From NCBI RefSeq assembly GCF_009601685.2, contig NZ_CP045701.2, positions 3,224,001-3,288,000 on the forward strand: 64,000 nt of DNA, read 5' to 3'. The DNA comes from Pseudomonas brassicacearum. Lineage in GTDB: Bacteria > Pseudomonadota > Gammaproteobacteria > Pseudomonadales > Pseudomonadaceae. Both the position numbers and the translations under genes were made by a program. Positions 7,816 through 16,156 of the stretch are shown here, piece by piece. Position 1 is the stretch's first letter, and each line of letters opens with the position of its first letter. The notes under the pieces are model-generated. The model saw only the letters and a program-made list of their open reading frames with translations. It was not told where the DNA came from and searched no databases.

Positions 7816-10239
7816 CTAGAAATCCACCGTCGCGGAAAGTAGGTAGGTGCGCGGGGTCGACAGCGTCAAGCCTGCCTCACTGTCATCCGACGCGCCGGCC
7901 GAACTCCAGTAGCGCTTGTCTGCCACGTTTTCGATGTTGGCCCGTAGGGTGATGTGCTTTTCGTCGACCTTGAATGCGTAGCGGGCGCCCACGTCGAAAC
8001 GCTCCCAGGAATCGATTTCCTTGGTGTTGGACTGGTCCAGGTACTGCGAGCTGGAGTAGATGCCACGGCTGGTCAGGGTCAGGCCCTGTATCGTCGGCAC
8101 GTCCCACTCGGCGCCGAGGTTGACGTTGTACTTCGGTGTGGCCGGTGCGCGGTTGCCGTCGAAGACGCCGTTGGTGGTATGGGTCAGTTCGCTGTCGATG
8201 AACATCACGCCACCCAGCAAGCGGGTTCCCTTCAGCGGTTCACCAAACACACTCAACTCCACCCCGGTGTTTTCTCGCTTGCCGTTCGGACCGAAGACAC
8301 GCGTCGTCGCGTCGGTCGCATAGGCCGGCTGCTTGATCCGGAACAGCGCGGCGGTGACGGCGAACGGACCGGCATCATACTTGGCGCCCACCTCGACCTG
8401 ACGGCTGATGAATGGCGGGAAAATCTCATCCTCGTTCACCGATGTCGACGGCGCGATCTTGCCCTGGCTCATGCCTTCCATATAGTTGGCATACAACGAC
8501 AGCCTGTCGGTCGCCTTGAACAGGATGCCACCCGACGGCGAAACCTTTTCCTCATCGTAGGCAGTGTCGCCCTTGACGTTATTCGTCCAGTCGTCAACCT
8601 TCACCCGCTGCCAGCGGGCACCGAGGGTCAGCAGCAAGCGATCGTCGAACAGCCCCAGGGTGTCGGACAACGCCACGCCACTGAAGCGGTTCTCGGTGTA
8701 GACCTTGTTGTCCTGTCGCGTCGGGTTGCTCGGCGTCGGGGTCTGCACCGGGTCATACAGGTTGCTGCGCCCGTTGGCGTAGCGGGCGCCGCCATTTTCG
8801 AAGTCCATGTAGAAATAGCTGGCAGCCAGGTTGACCTCATGGCTCACCGGGCCGGTATGTAACCAGTTGCGCACCCCGGCCGTGGCCGTGCGGACATTTT
8901 CGTCGCGGGTAAAGTCACGGGGCTGGACGGTGAAGTCACCCGCATCGTTGGTGACCGAAACGTTGTGCCGAAGGAAGTCGTGGTTGCTTTTGCGCGCGCC
9001 TACGCCGCCATACAGCATGACGGAATCGTTGACATCGAATTCGGCGTTCACTGTGCCGAAGGTGTCGCGGGTGCGCGCCTTGCTCCAGGACTGGGCGTAG
9101 TTGTCACGCACATCACTGGCGTGAGGAACCTGCGCATTGGCGCCCACCTGTACGCGTTCCTGGGGCGCGTCGGTGTTACGTTCGGTGCGGCCAATGTCTG
9201 TCGAGAGTCGCAGGCGTTCACCGCGAAAATCCAGGCCCAGTACCGCCATCTCGCGGTCCACGCTCTGGTGATCCCATTCGGTGTCGCCCGCCTGCTTCAC
9301 GCCATTGAAACGAATACCGAACTTGTCATCTTCCCCAAAGCGCCGACCGACATCCACGGCACCGCCAAGCTGGTTGTTGGAGGCGTAGCTGCCGGTGAAC
9401 GAGGTGATGGGCTTGTCCGTGGCGCGCTTGGGCACCACATTGATTCCGCCCCCCACACTGCCCCGCGGCGAGATGCCATTGATGAGCTGGCTGGGGCCCT
9501 TGAGGATATCGACGCGTTCGGCCATCTCCATGTCGATCGTGTAGGTCGGCAGGATGCCATAGAGACCGTTGTAGGCGACATCACTGTTGAACAGGCTGAA
9601 ACCGCGAATGGTGAACTGCTCAAAGCGCCCGCCTGCCGGGTTGGTGGCGCGGACCGAGGGGTCGCTGGCGATCAGGTCGCCCAGGGTGCGCGCTTGTTGG
9701 TTCTTGACCGCCGCGCTGGTGTAGGTGGTCATGCTGAACGGCGTTTCCATGAAATCCCGCGCGCCCAGCAAGCCTTGCGAACCACGGCGAGCAACCTGGC
9801 CACCGGCATACGCCGGGCTGTCTGTCGACGCCGTGGCGCCGAGAATCGAGGTGGGTGCCAATTGCAGGCTGCCGCCTTCCGGTGCCGGGGTCAGGATGTA
9901 GGCCTGCTCACCCACCGCTTGCAATTGCAGGCCCGAACCCCGCAACAGTCGGCCAAACCCCTCCTCCACCGCAAACTCACCCGAAAGCCCGGCGCTGTTG
10001 CGACCACTCACCAGGGCCGGATCCACCGACAGGTTGACGCCCGCCAGCCCGGCAAACCGGGTCAACGCTGCGCCGAGGCTGCCGGCCGGCACCTGATAGC
10101 TACGCCGGCCAGCTTCTTCGGCCAGGCTCGATGAGATAAAGAATGGGCTGGTGCTCAAGCTCAGCATGAGGCTCAGGTTCAACAGCGGACGCCAGCCGGC
10201 AAAGGCCGGGCGCAAACGCAAAGGTGCAACTGCGGACAT
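7816..10239 (-). CDS. TonB-dependent siderophore receptor with signalling (STN) domain
   Basis: 807 residues. Outer-membrane receptor that imports a ferric siderophore and signals to the FecR/FecI pair encoded just upstream. A signal peptide ends near residue 40 (LSTSPFFISSSLAEE). Residues about 45-115 form the STN domain (YQVPAGSLGAALTRFAGLAGVNLSVD). The plug follows with FMETPFSMTTYTSAAVKNQQARTLGDLI and RGGSVGGGINVVPKR-type segments, then a 22-strand barrel ending in a terminal Phe (YLLSATVDF), as outer-membrane proteins do. The sequence resembles FpvA/FiuA-like receptors, but the ligand cannot be named from sequence alone. Last gene of the fecI-fecR-receptor set. Confidence 0.92.
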   Translation of the reverse strand: MSAVAPLRLRPAFAGWRPLLNLSLMLSLSTSPFFISSSLAEEAGRRSYQVPAGSLGAALTRFAGLAGVNLSVDPALVSGRNSAGLSGEFAVEEGFGRLLRGSGLQLQAVGEQAYILTPAPEGGSLQLAPTSILGATASTDSPAYAGGQVARRGSQGLLGARDFMETPFSMTTYTSAAVKNQQARTLGDLIASDPSVRATNPAGGRFEQFTIRGFSLFNSDVAYNGLYGILPTYTIDMEMAERVDILKGPSQLINGISPRGSVGGGINVVPKRATDKPITSFTGSYASNNQLGGAVDVGRRFGEDDKFGIRFNGVKQAGDTEWDHQSVDREMAVLGLDFRGERLRLSTDIGRTERNTDAPQERVQVGANAQVPHASDVRDNYAQSWSKARTRDTFGTVNAEFDVNDSVMLYGGVGARKSNHDFLRHNVSVTNDAGDFTVQPRDFTRDENVRTATAGVRNWLHTGPVSHEVNLAASYFYMDFENGGARYANGRSNLYDPVQTPTPSNPTRQDNKVYTENRFSGVALSDTLGLFDDRLLLTLGARWQRVKVDDWTNNVKGDTAYDEEKVSPSGGILFKATDRLSLYANYMEGMSQGKIAPSTSVNEDEIFPPFISRQVEVGAKYDAGPFAVTAALFRIKQPAYATDATTRVFGPNGKRENTGVELSVFGEPLKGTRLLGGVMFIDSELTHTTNGVFDGNRAPATPKYNVNLGAEWDVPTIQGLTLTSRGIYSSSQYLDQSNTKEIDSWERFDVGARYAFKVDEKHITLRANIENVADKRYWSSAGASDDSEAGLTLSTPRTYLLSATVDF

Positions 10240-10306
10240 TGGAAAGCGCTCTCATTTTTGTTCAGTTGCCTTGAATGACAAGCGAGACAAAAAAAGGGGA
10301 CAGGCG

Positions 10307-11251
10307 TCAGGCCATATTTTTGCGAAGCGTCAACGTGACCCAGTAGCGAGTGCGCATGTGCACGTCCAGCGGCAGGCTGGCCGCCAGCAGCGCGAGAATT
10401 CTGTCGGTGTTGTCCAGGCGGAAGCTACCGGTGATTCGCAGGGATTCCAGGGTTTCGTCCCAACGCAACACCCCGGGGCGATAGCGGCTCAGTTCCCGCA
10501 GGAAATGCCCCAGCGGCTGCTCCTGCGCAACCAATACGCCGTCACGCCAACCCAGCTGTGCCACGTCGAACGCCTTCACTGGCCCCGCGCCTGAGGCCTG
10601 GAGGTTGACCTGCTGGCCCGCTTCCAGGCTCAGCAGTGGCCCGCGCCGGGGTTGCAGTTGCGCCGAACCGCTGACCACCGACACCCGGCAATCGCGCTCG
10701 CCCAGGTACACACAGATTTCGCCACGACGGATTGTGATGAGCCCATAGGGTGATTGAACGGACAATGGCGCGCTTGCGGCGAGTTTGAGGGCCATCTCGC
10801 CGCGCACCAGCACCAGGCGCCGCGCCTTGAGGTCCAGGTCGACGGCGCTGTCGGTGTTCAGTTGCAGCGCACTGCCATCGACCAGCGACCAGCGCCGTTG
10901 CTCGCCCGTGGCGGTGTGCAAGTCAGCGCGCCAAGCGTCCAACGGTAGCGCTCGCCCCAGCAGCCAGGCGGTCGGGACCAATGCGGCGACGCCCAATGCG
11001 CGCTTGAGCACCGCACGCCGGGCCAGCACCGGGCGGTCCAGCGTTGCCATGCCCAGGGACGCGGGCACTGCGGCAAAACGCTGGCGCAATCGCCGGGCCT
11101 TCTGCCAGGCCGCCTCGTGATGAGCGCTGCTGTCGCGCCAGCGTTGCAGGGCCGCCGAGTCGAACGCATCCCCGTCGAACTCCATCAGGGTCAACCAGCG
11201 AGCCGCCGCCCGCGCCGCTTCGCGGGCTTCGGGTGAAGGGGCCGGGCGCAT
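10307..11251 (-). CDS. FecR-type anti-sigma regulator
   Basis: 314 residues. Inner-membrane protein that relays the receptor signal and controls the FecI-type sigma factor. The N-terminal cytoplasmic region has the FecR_N pattern (EAARAAARWLTLMEFDGD...RWRDSSAHHEAAWQKARRL). A hydrophobic segment lies near residue 90-105 (ALGVAALVPTAWLLG). The periplasmic FecR domain includes LADG-like WSLVDGSALQLNTDSAVD and RGEMALKLAASAPLSVQSPYG. The C-terminus has the DUF4974/STN-like region (DETLESLRITGSFRLDNTDRILALLAASLP). The ATG at 11251 overlaps the sigma-factor stop as TGATG, so translation is coupled. Confidence 0.92.
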   Translation of the reverse strand: MRPAPSPEAREAARAAARWLTLMEFDGDAFDSAALQRWRDSSAHHEAAWQKARRLRQRFAAVPASLGMATLDRPVLARRAVLKRALGVAALVPTAWLLGRALPLDAWRADLHTATGEQRRWSLVDGSALQLNTDSAVDLDLKARRLVLVRGEMALKLAASAPLSVQSPYGLITIRRGEICVYLGERDCRVSVVSGSAQLQPRRGPLLSLEAGQQVNLQASGAGPVKAFDVAQLGWRDGVLVAQEQPLGHFLRELSRYRPGVLRWDETLESLRITGSFRLDNTDRILALLAASLPLDVHMRTRYWVTLTLRKNMA

Positions 11252-11739
11252 CAGAAGTCCACCAACAGGCAATGCTCATAGGCTTGGGCCATGTAGCGTT
11301 TGACCGTGCGCTCGGACACTTGCAGGCGTTCGGCGATCTCGCGATAACCCAAGCCTTCAAGCTGGCTCCAGAGAAAAGTCCGCCGCACCAGGGGCGGCAG
11401 GCCATCGAGCAATTCGTCCAGGGCTTGCAGGGTTTCCAGCAGCAGCCAACGTTGTTCTGGCGACGGTGCGCAAGCCTCAGGCAAGCGTGCCAGGGCCTCG
11501 AGGTACGTCTGCTCCAGGTTTCGCCGGGTGTAGAAATTGCTCAACAGGCGTTTGCCGACGGTCAGCAGATACGCCCGGGGTTCTTGCAGGTCCGCCAGTG
11601 CCTGGGAACTGGAAAGCACCCGCAGGAATGTATCCTGGCGCAGGTCCGCCGCATCCCATGCGTTGCCCATGCGCCGTCGCAGCCAGCCTTCCAGCCAGCT
11701 ACCGTGGTCACGGTACAACGCATGGAGGGAATGCTCCAT
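11251..11739 (-). CDS. FecI-type ECF sigma factor
   Basis: 162 residues from the ATG at 11739 (MEHSLHALYRDHG); an ATG at 11760 would add seven residues. Directs RNA polymerase to the linked receptor gene when the siderophore signal arrives. Sigma region 2 is visible as WLRRRMGNAWDAADLRQDTFLRVL and LLTVGKRLLSNFYTRR, and region 4 as EGLGYREIAERLQVSERTVKRYMAQAYEHCL. Length and motifs match FecI/PupI/FpvI relatives. A Fur-like box lies about 50 bp upstream, consistent with iron repression. Confidence 0.92.
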   Translation of the reverse strand: MEHSLHALYRDHGSWLEGWLRRRMGNAWDAADLRQDTFLRVLSSSQALADLQEPRAYLLTVGKRLLSNFYTRRNLEQTYLEALARLPEACAPSPEQRWLLLETLQALDELLDGLPPLVRRTFLWSQLEGLGYREIAERLQVSERTVKRYMAQAYEHCLLVDF

Positions 11740-11785
11740 CGGCGTAACTGCATCACACATGTCCAGAAGCCTGCGCAAAGTCTTA

Positions 11786-11804
11786 AATGAGACTGATTCT
11801 AATT
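11786..11804 (-). promoter_or_regulatory. Fur-like box upstream of the FecI-type sigma gene
   Basis: AATGAGACTGATTCTAATT reads as a 9-1-9 inverted repeat with 7 of 9 matched pairs and is AT-rich in a GC-rich setting. Its position 47 bp before the sigma-factor start is typical for Fur control of FecI genes. Fur binding is inferred. Confidence 0.6.
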
Positions 11805-11889
11805 AATGTTCGCGCGTTAATCCAAGCTCTTTATGCAACGTGTGTCTGAACATGGGATGGAATGGGTGGGGCAGGCTCGTGGCGGGCTT

Positions 11890-12033
11890 TGTAGGAGCTG
11901 GCGAAGCCTGCGATCTTTTGATCTTGATCTTGATCTTGATCTTGATCTTTCGCTTGGGATTCAAGTGTCTGGGGAAAGATCGCAGCCTCGTTGCACTCGA
12001 CAGCTCCTACACAGCTCCTACACAGCTCCTACA
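11890..12033. repeat. VNTR hairpin element, copy A
   Basis: TGTAGGAGCTG at the left and CAGCTCCTACA at the right are inverted ends; inside them GCGATCTT pairs with AAGATCGC. Between lies an array of six GATCTT units (the first with two extra T), then CGCTTGGGATTCAAGTG. Two further CAGCTCCTAC copies follow to about 12033. Same element as at 28.9, 30.1, 50.1, 52.6 and 61.9 kb. The rest of the gap between tonB and the sigma gene shows only the Fur-like box. Confidence 0.85.
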
Positions 12034-12101
12034 CGGCAGCTCCTACGTGGGCCCTACATAGTTCGTAGATGGCTTCTACTGCCTGGGGCAATATCAAGCG
12101 T

Positions 12102-12917
12102 TTATTTGATCCGGTAGTGAAAAGTATTGCGTACCGCCGGTACCGTCACCGCCCTGCCATCGATGATCCGCGGCTGATAACGAAACGTCTGGGCGGCGGC
12201 CAGGGACGGTCGGATGAACAGTGGGTGGCAGCCCTCGAGCACCTTGGGGTTATCGATCCGCCCGTCCGGCGTCACGCTGTATTCCACGGTGCAATCGCCT
12301 TCCAGGCCCTTGTCCAGGGCGCGTTGCGGATAGTCCGGGGCTTGCTTGCTCAGCGGTTGGTAGCTGCGGCTGTCGGCGGCGGCCTGACGCGCCTGTTCGG
12401 CTTGGCGTTGCTCGGCGAGTGCTTGTGCTTGCCGGGCCTGGCGCTGCTGTTCGGCGGCCTGCTGCTCGGCGTCTTGCCTGCGTCGTTCGCTTTCCTGGCG
12501 TTCGCGCTGCTGTCGGGCCTGTTGCTCGCGCTTTTGCTCCTCGACCCGTTTGCGGGCCAGGGCCGCCTGTTCCAGTTTCTGTGCCTGGATCCGCGGGTCT
12601 ACAACCGGCTTGGTGGGGGCGGGACGTGGCGCTTGCATGGGTGATGGGGTGGATTCGACCGCTGGCGGTGCAACAGGGATGACCGGTGCCGGTGCAGGCG
12701 CTTCAGGCACGGCTGTCGCCGGCAACATCACCAGTTGCGTGTGCAGCACCCGTGGCGCCTCGGCGGCTGGCTTCTCCACGCTCCAACCCAGCACCAACAA
12801 CGCCACCACTCCAGCGTGCAGGGCCAACGCGAGCCCCGCTGCCAGGCTGTTTTTCCATAAGCCGCGCCTCGACGCAGGCGCGCCCAGGGATGGACTGTGC
12901 ATGATCATCGCCGTCAT
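12102..12917 (-). CDS. TonB-family energy transducer with TolA-like helical region
   Basis: 271 residues. Couples the inner-membrane proton motor to the outer-membrane receptor. An N-terminal membrane anchor (LAAGLALALHAGVVALLVLGWSVE) is followed by a Pro-rich segment (residues about 70-110). A long Gln/Arg/Ala-rich helix (about 115-195, with runs such as EQKREQQARQQRERQESERRR) recalls TolA domain II. The TonB C-terminal domain starts near 205 (DYPQRALDKGLEGDCTVEYSVTPDGRI) and ends in FHYRIK; it contains two cysteines (GDCT, EGCH). The start overlaps the exbD-like stop as ATGA. It closes the phytate locus and probably serves that receptor. Confidence 0.9.
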   Translation of the reverse strand: MTAMIMHSPSLGAPASRRGLWKNSLAAGLALALHAGVVALLVLGWSVEKPAAEAPRVLHTQLVMLPATAVPEAPAPAPVIPVAPPAVESTPSPMQAPRPAPTKPVVDPRIQAQKLEQAALARKRVEEQKREQQARQQRERQESERRRQDAEQQAAEQQRQARQAQALAEQRQAEQARQAAADSRSYQPLSKQAPDYPQRALDKGLEGDCTVEYSVTPDGRIDNPKVLEGCHPLFIRPSLAAAQTFRYQPRIIDGRAVTVPAVRNTFHYRIK

Positions 12918-13360
12918 TGCGGCGCCTCGGTCACCAGCCCCAGGTTGCTCACGCCGCCCTGCTGCAACGCGGCCATGGCCGCAACGACCCGGCCGTAATC
13001 GGCATGCTCGTCGGCACGGATGTACACCTGGGTATCGCTGCGCTCGCCCACGACCTGTGCCACCTTGGCTCGCATCTGCTCCAGGTCCACGGCGCTGTCA
13101 GTCTGGTGACGGGTGTCCAGCTCTCCGCCCAGGTTCCAGTAGTAACCGCCCTCGGCCTTGACCGACAGAGTCAGGATTTGCTGGCGACTGTCGTTGGCCA
13201 GTGCTTCGCTGGCGACCTTGGGCAGTTCGATCTTCACCCCCTGGGTCAGCATGGGCGCGGTGACCATGAAAATCACCAGCAGCACCAACATCACGTCGAT
13301 GTACGGCACCACGTTCATTTCGGCCTTGGGACCGTGCTTGCGTTGTGGCTTGACGAGCAT
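12914..13360 (-). CDS. ExbD/TolR-family biopolymer transport protein (TolR-like)
   Basis: 148 residues. Proton-channel subunit of the TonB-type motor. A short cytoplasmic N-terminus is followed by one membrane helix, NVVPYIDVMLVLLVIFMVTAP, containing the essential Asp (YIDVMLVLL). The sequence after it, MLTQGVKIELPKV, is much closer to TolR than to classical ExbD. The periplasmic part ends GVSNLGLVTEAPQ, again like TolR. It starts 13 nt after the TolQ-like gene and overlaps tonB by 4 nt. Confidence 0.92.
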   Translation of the reverse strand: MLVKPQRKHGPKAEMNVVPYIDVMLVLLVIFMVTAPMLTQGVKIELPKVASEALANDSRQQILTLSVKAEGGYYWNLGGELDTRHQTDSAVDLEQMRAKVAQVVGERSDTQVYIRADEHADYGRVVAAMAALQQGGVSNLGLVTEAPQ

Positions 13361-13373
13361 CTGCCCTCTCCTC

Positions 13374-14081
13374 TCAAGCGGCCGTGGCCAGGTTCACCGG
13401 GGCACCGTGCAGCTTGCGGTGCAGACGCGCCTGCAGCTCGTTGCCGAAGGCGTAGTAACGGGTCAGCAGGGTCTGGCCGCGAGCGGCAAAACGGTTATAG
13501 GCAATCACCGCCGGGATCGCCGCGAACAAGCCGATGGCCGTGGCGATCAACGCCTCGGCAATGCCCGGCGCCACGGTGGAAAGGCTCGCTTGTTGCACCT
13601 GGGAGAGGCCGATAAAGGCATTCATGATCCCCCAGACGGTGCCGAACAATCCGATGTAGGGGCTGACCGAGCCGACGGTGGCGAGAAACTGCAGGCCTTT
13701 TTCCAGCTGTACTTCCTGTTCGCTGATCGCCACCTGCAACGAGCGCTCGACGCCTTCAAGCACCACTTGTGGCGTGCTTGAAGGTTGGTTGAGCTGAGTG
13801 AAGGCCAGCACACCCGCCTGGAAAATCGGGGAGACACCACCGTCGTCTTCGCCGACCTGCGCGTGTTCCCGGTACAACGGCAGCAGATCCTGGGTGCTGC
13901 GAAAGCGCTGCAAGAAACCGTTGAGTTGGCGCTCGTTGCGTTGCAGCACGGCGCTGCGCTGGATAATCAGGTACCAGCTCAATAACGAGGCCAGCAGCAA
14001 CGTGAGCATGACCGCCTTGACCAGCAGACTCGCGTCACTGATCAGGCCCCAGATCGTCATGTGTTCCAAAGTGGCTTGCAT
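13374..14081 (-). CDS. ExbB/TolQ-family proton channel protein (TolQ-like)
   Basis: 235 residues from the ATG at 14081, which has AGGAG 7 nt upstream (an open frame to 14231 is an artefact). Three membrane helices: LLVKAVMLTLLLASLLSWYLII, then LATVGSVSPYIGLFGTVWGIM and PGIAEALIATAIGLFAAIPAVIAYNRF. These last two motifs are nearly those of E. coli TolQ rather than ExbB. With the TolR-like and TonB genes it forms a complete motor module. The housekeeping tolQRA-pal cluster is not here, so this looks like a paralogous set dedicated to the adjacent receptor and phytase. Confidence 0.92.
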   Translation of the reverse strand: MQATLEHMTIWGLISDASLLVKAVMLTLLLASLLSWYLIIQRSAVLQRNERQLNGFLQRFRSTQDLLPLYREHAQVGEDDGGVSPIFQAGVLAFTQLNQPSSTPQVVLEGVERSLQVAISEQEVQLEKGLQFLATVGSVSPYIGLFGTVWGIMNAFIGLSQVQQASLSTVAPGIAEALIATAIGLFAAIPAVIAYNRFAARGQTLLTRYYAFGNELQARLHRKLHGAPVNLATAA

Positions 14082-14145
14082 GGTTGAAACTCCTGTCTGG
14101 CGGTTATTCGATGAAATGTTCGTGACCGGTTGATGACAGCGTCGC

Positions 14146-16071
14146 TCAAGGCAGGCGCAGCGCTTCGGCCACGTCGGCCCAAGGCACGAACTTGAAGTTC
14201 TGGGTTTGCTCGGGCATGCGCTTGCGGCCATCCTGGACCACCAGCATGCCCTGGCTCCAAGGCCCGCCGAGGTTCGCCGAGGTCACCTCCAGGCCGTCGG
14301 TTTCCGACGCACCATCAATGCCTGCGGCCGCGTTCAGACCGATCCGAAAGGCGCCGCGCACGGCATAGGGAGGTTCGGCATCGAGCACCAGGTAGCTGTC
14401 GTTGCCCTGGCTGGAAATCACCAGATAGTCGTGGCCGTTGGCCTGGTACAAGGCCATGCCTTCGACGTCGGCGTGCAACGACGGGCCGACCTTGATCACA
14501 CGGCTCAAGGTCGCCGGTTGGTCGGCCCGGGCATCCACCGCCCAGACGCCGACGTCCTCCTCACCGAGAAACAAGCGCTGGCGTTGCTCGTCGGCGACGC
14601 AACCTTCAGGCTGGCTGTCGACACTGAACTGGCGCACCAACTCGCCTTTCACCACACCGTCCGGCGCGCTCAGGCGGTACTGCACGAAGCGCCCGTCCTT
14701 GCCGTTGGCGAAGGCATACAGTTCACCTTCGGCAGGCTGGAACAGGCAGATGCCGTAGATTTGCTTCAATGACGTCGCAATCTCGCCCGCTTCGCGCAAC
14801 TCGCCGCTGGCGCGGTCGATGCTGAACAGGCTCAAGCTGTTGCGATCTCGGTTGCTGGCCACGGCCAGATCGACGGTTTGCGTGCCCAGCTTGAAGTTCG
14901 CCCGCACATCGACGTTATTCAGGCGCCCGACCGCCAGTTCCTGCAGCAACTTGCCTTGCAGGTCATAGGCCAGCAGGCCTTGCTTCTTGTTGGTGCCCAA
15001 CACCCGGCTCAGCCCGGGCGTCGTCGGATGGACCCAGATCGCCGGGTCATCGGCTGCATCGCCCTGGCGGGCCACCGGCTCGCTCTGGACGATGGCAGCC
15101 ACTGTGGGCAGAACCGGCGGCAAGGGCACCGGCGTGGGTTTCCAGCTGATTTCGCCTTGGTACAGGTGCCCGTTGTCATCGTCGCGCAGCAGCACTTCGA
15201 CGCCAGTTTTCGTCAGCCGCGCGGCGAAGTTTTCTGGTTCTTTCAGGCCCGCCAACGGCAGGTTGGCTTTGGCACTCCAACCCTCTCCCTGTTGCTGATA
15301 CACATGCAGTTGCGCCGCTTCCGGGTCCAGCCCCAACAGGCCTCCCGGCAACACGGCCATGGCGCCGGCGCTTTGCTGGAGGTCGCCGAACGGTGCACGC
15401 ATCGCTACGGGAACCCTAACGGCCTCGGCCTCCGAGGATGCCGGATAAGCCCACCAGCCCACCCGTTCTTCGTTGACGAACAATTGATTGGCGTTGTCCT
15501 GCACCTGGCAGGTCTTGGCGTCCGGCGGCAACGGCAGGCCGCGCACTCGTTGCGCGGTGTCGCCCAAACGCTCGCCATTGCCTACCCACCATTGCTCGCC
15601 CTTGCCCTCCTCGCCGACCAGAAACACAAACAGGTTGCTCGCCTCGTCGCGGTACAGGCACAGGCCGTTGACCGGAAAATCCCGCGCGGGCAGGTACAAC
15701 GGCAGGCCCCACTGACGGTGTTGCGGATTGAGGCTCACGACCAGGGCTTGCTGGCGCGTGCTGTCGAGGCTGGCGACCAGCACGTTCGCGCCCTGGCTAC
15801 GGCTGTCGAGGCTTTCGAAGGTGCCCTTCAGGCGCGTCAGTTCGCGACCTTGGGCATCGAGCAAGAACAAGCCTTCGCGGGCACTGGCCAGTCGCTCGGT
15901 CGTCGAAGGGCCGGGCAGGAATGCCAGGGCGTTGATCGACAATTGCTCGGCTTGAGACCAAGGTTGCAGCTTGAACTTGGGCGCTGGGGAAGCCGCCAGG
16001 GCGGCGGCTGACGCCAGGCTGATCGCCATCGCCAGTAGGTAGCGCTTGGGCAGGAAAAACATCGTGTTCAA
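14146..16071 (-). CDS. Beta-propeller 3-phytase, two-domain
   Basis: 641 residues. Secreted phytase releasing phosphate from inositol hexakisphosphate. Signal peptide FFLPKRYLLAMAISLASAAALAAS. The C-terminal half (about 320-641) has the family signatures DDPAIWVHP, LNNVDVR, LFLGEEDVGVW, YLVISSQGNDSYLV and SETDGLEVTSANLG, which carry the calcium and phosphate ligands. The N-terminal half is a second, weaker propeller lacking DDPAIW. AAGGA at 16084-16080 is 8 nt from a TTG at 16071, which favours that start over the ATG at 16062. It lies 85 nt after the TonB receptor gene and 64 nt before the TolQ-like gene, so the whole set is probably one operon. Confidence 0.92.
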   Translation of the reverse strand: MNTMFFLPKRYLLAMAISLASAAALAASPAPKFKLQPWSQAEQLSINALAFLPGPSTTERLASAREGLFLLDAQGRELTRLKGTFESLDSRSQGANVLVASLDSTRQQALVVSLNPQHRQWGLPLYLPARDFPVNGLCLYRDEASNLFVFLVGEEGKGEQWWVGNGERLGDTAQRVRGLPLPPDAKTCQVQDNANQLFVNEERVGWWAYPASSEAEAVRVPVAMRAPFGDLQQSAGAMAVLPGGLLGLDPEAAQLHVYQQQGEGWSAKANLPLAGLKEPENFAARLTKTGVEVLLRDDDNGHLYQGEISWKPTPVPLPPVLPTVAAIVQSEPVARQGDAADDPAIWVHPTTPGLSRVLGTNKKQGLLAYDLQGKLLQELAVGRLNNVDVRANFKLGTQTVDLAVASNRDRNSLSLFSIDRASGELREAGEIATSLKQIYGICLFQPAEGELYAFANGKDGRFVQYRLSAPDGVVKGELVRQFSVDSQPEGCVADEQRQRLFLGEEDVGVWAVDARADQPATLSRVIKVGPSLHADVEGMALYQANGHDYLVISSQGNDSYLVLDAEPPYAVRGAFRIGLNAAAGIDGASETDGLEVTSANLGGPWSQGMLVVQDGRKRMPEQTQNFKFVPWADVAEALRLP

Positions 16072-16156
16072 CGGGAAAATCCTTGTCGTTCAGTCAGATT
16101 CAAATGGGCTTGCTGCTCACTTCTGTGGCATTGCCACACGTGATCAGCCTCGCAAT

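Noticed and set aside
11911-11953. GATCTT array as a CRISPR or a DnaA/regulator binding array
   Set aside because: Units are 6-8 bp without spacers and always sit inside the same hairpin element at six loci, so it is a VNTR within a repeat family.
12102-14081. Housekeeping tolQRA operon
   Set aside because: ybgC, tolB and pal are absent, the transducer ends in a TonB domain, and the neighbours are phytase and a TonB receptor.
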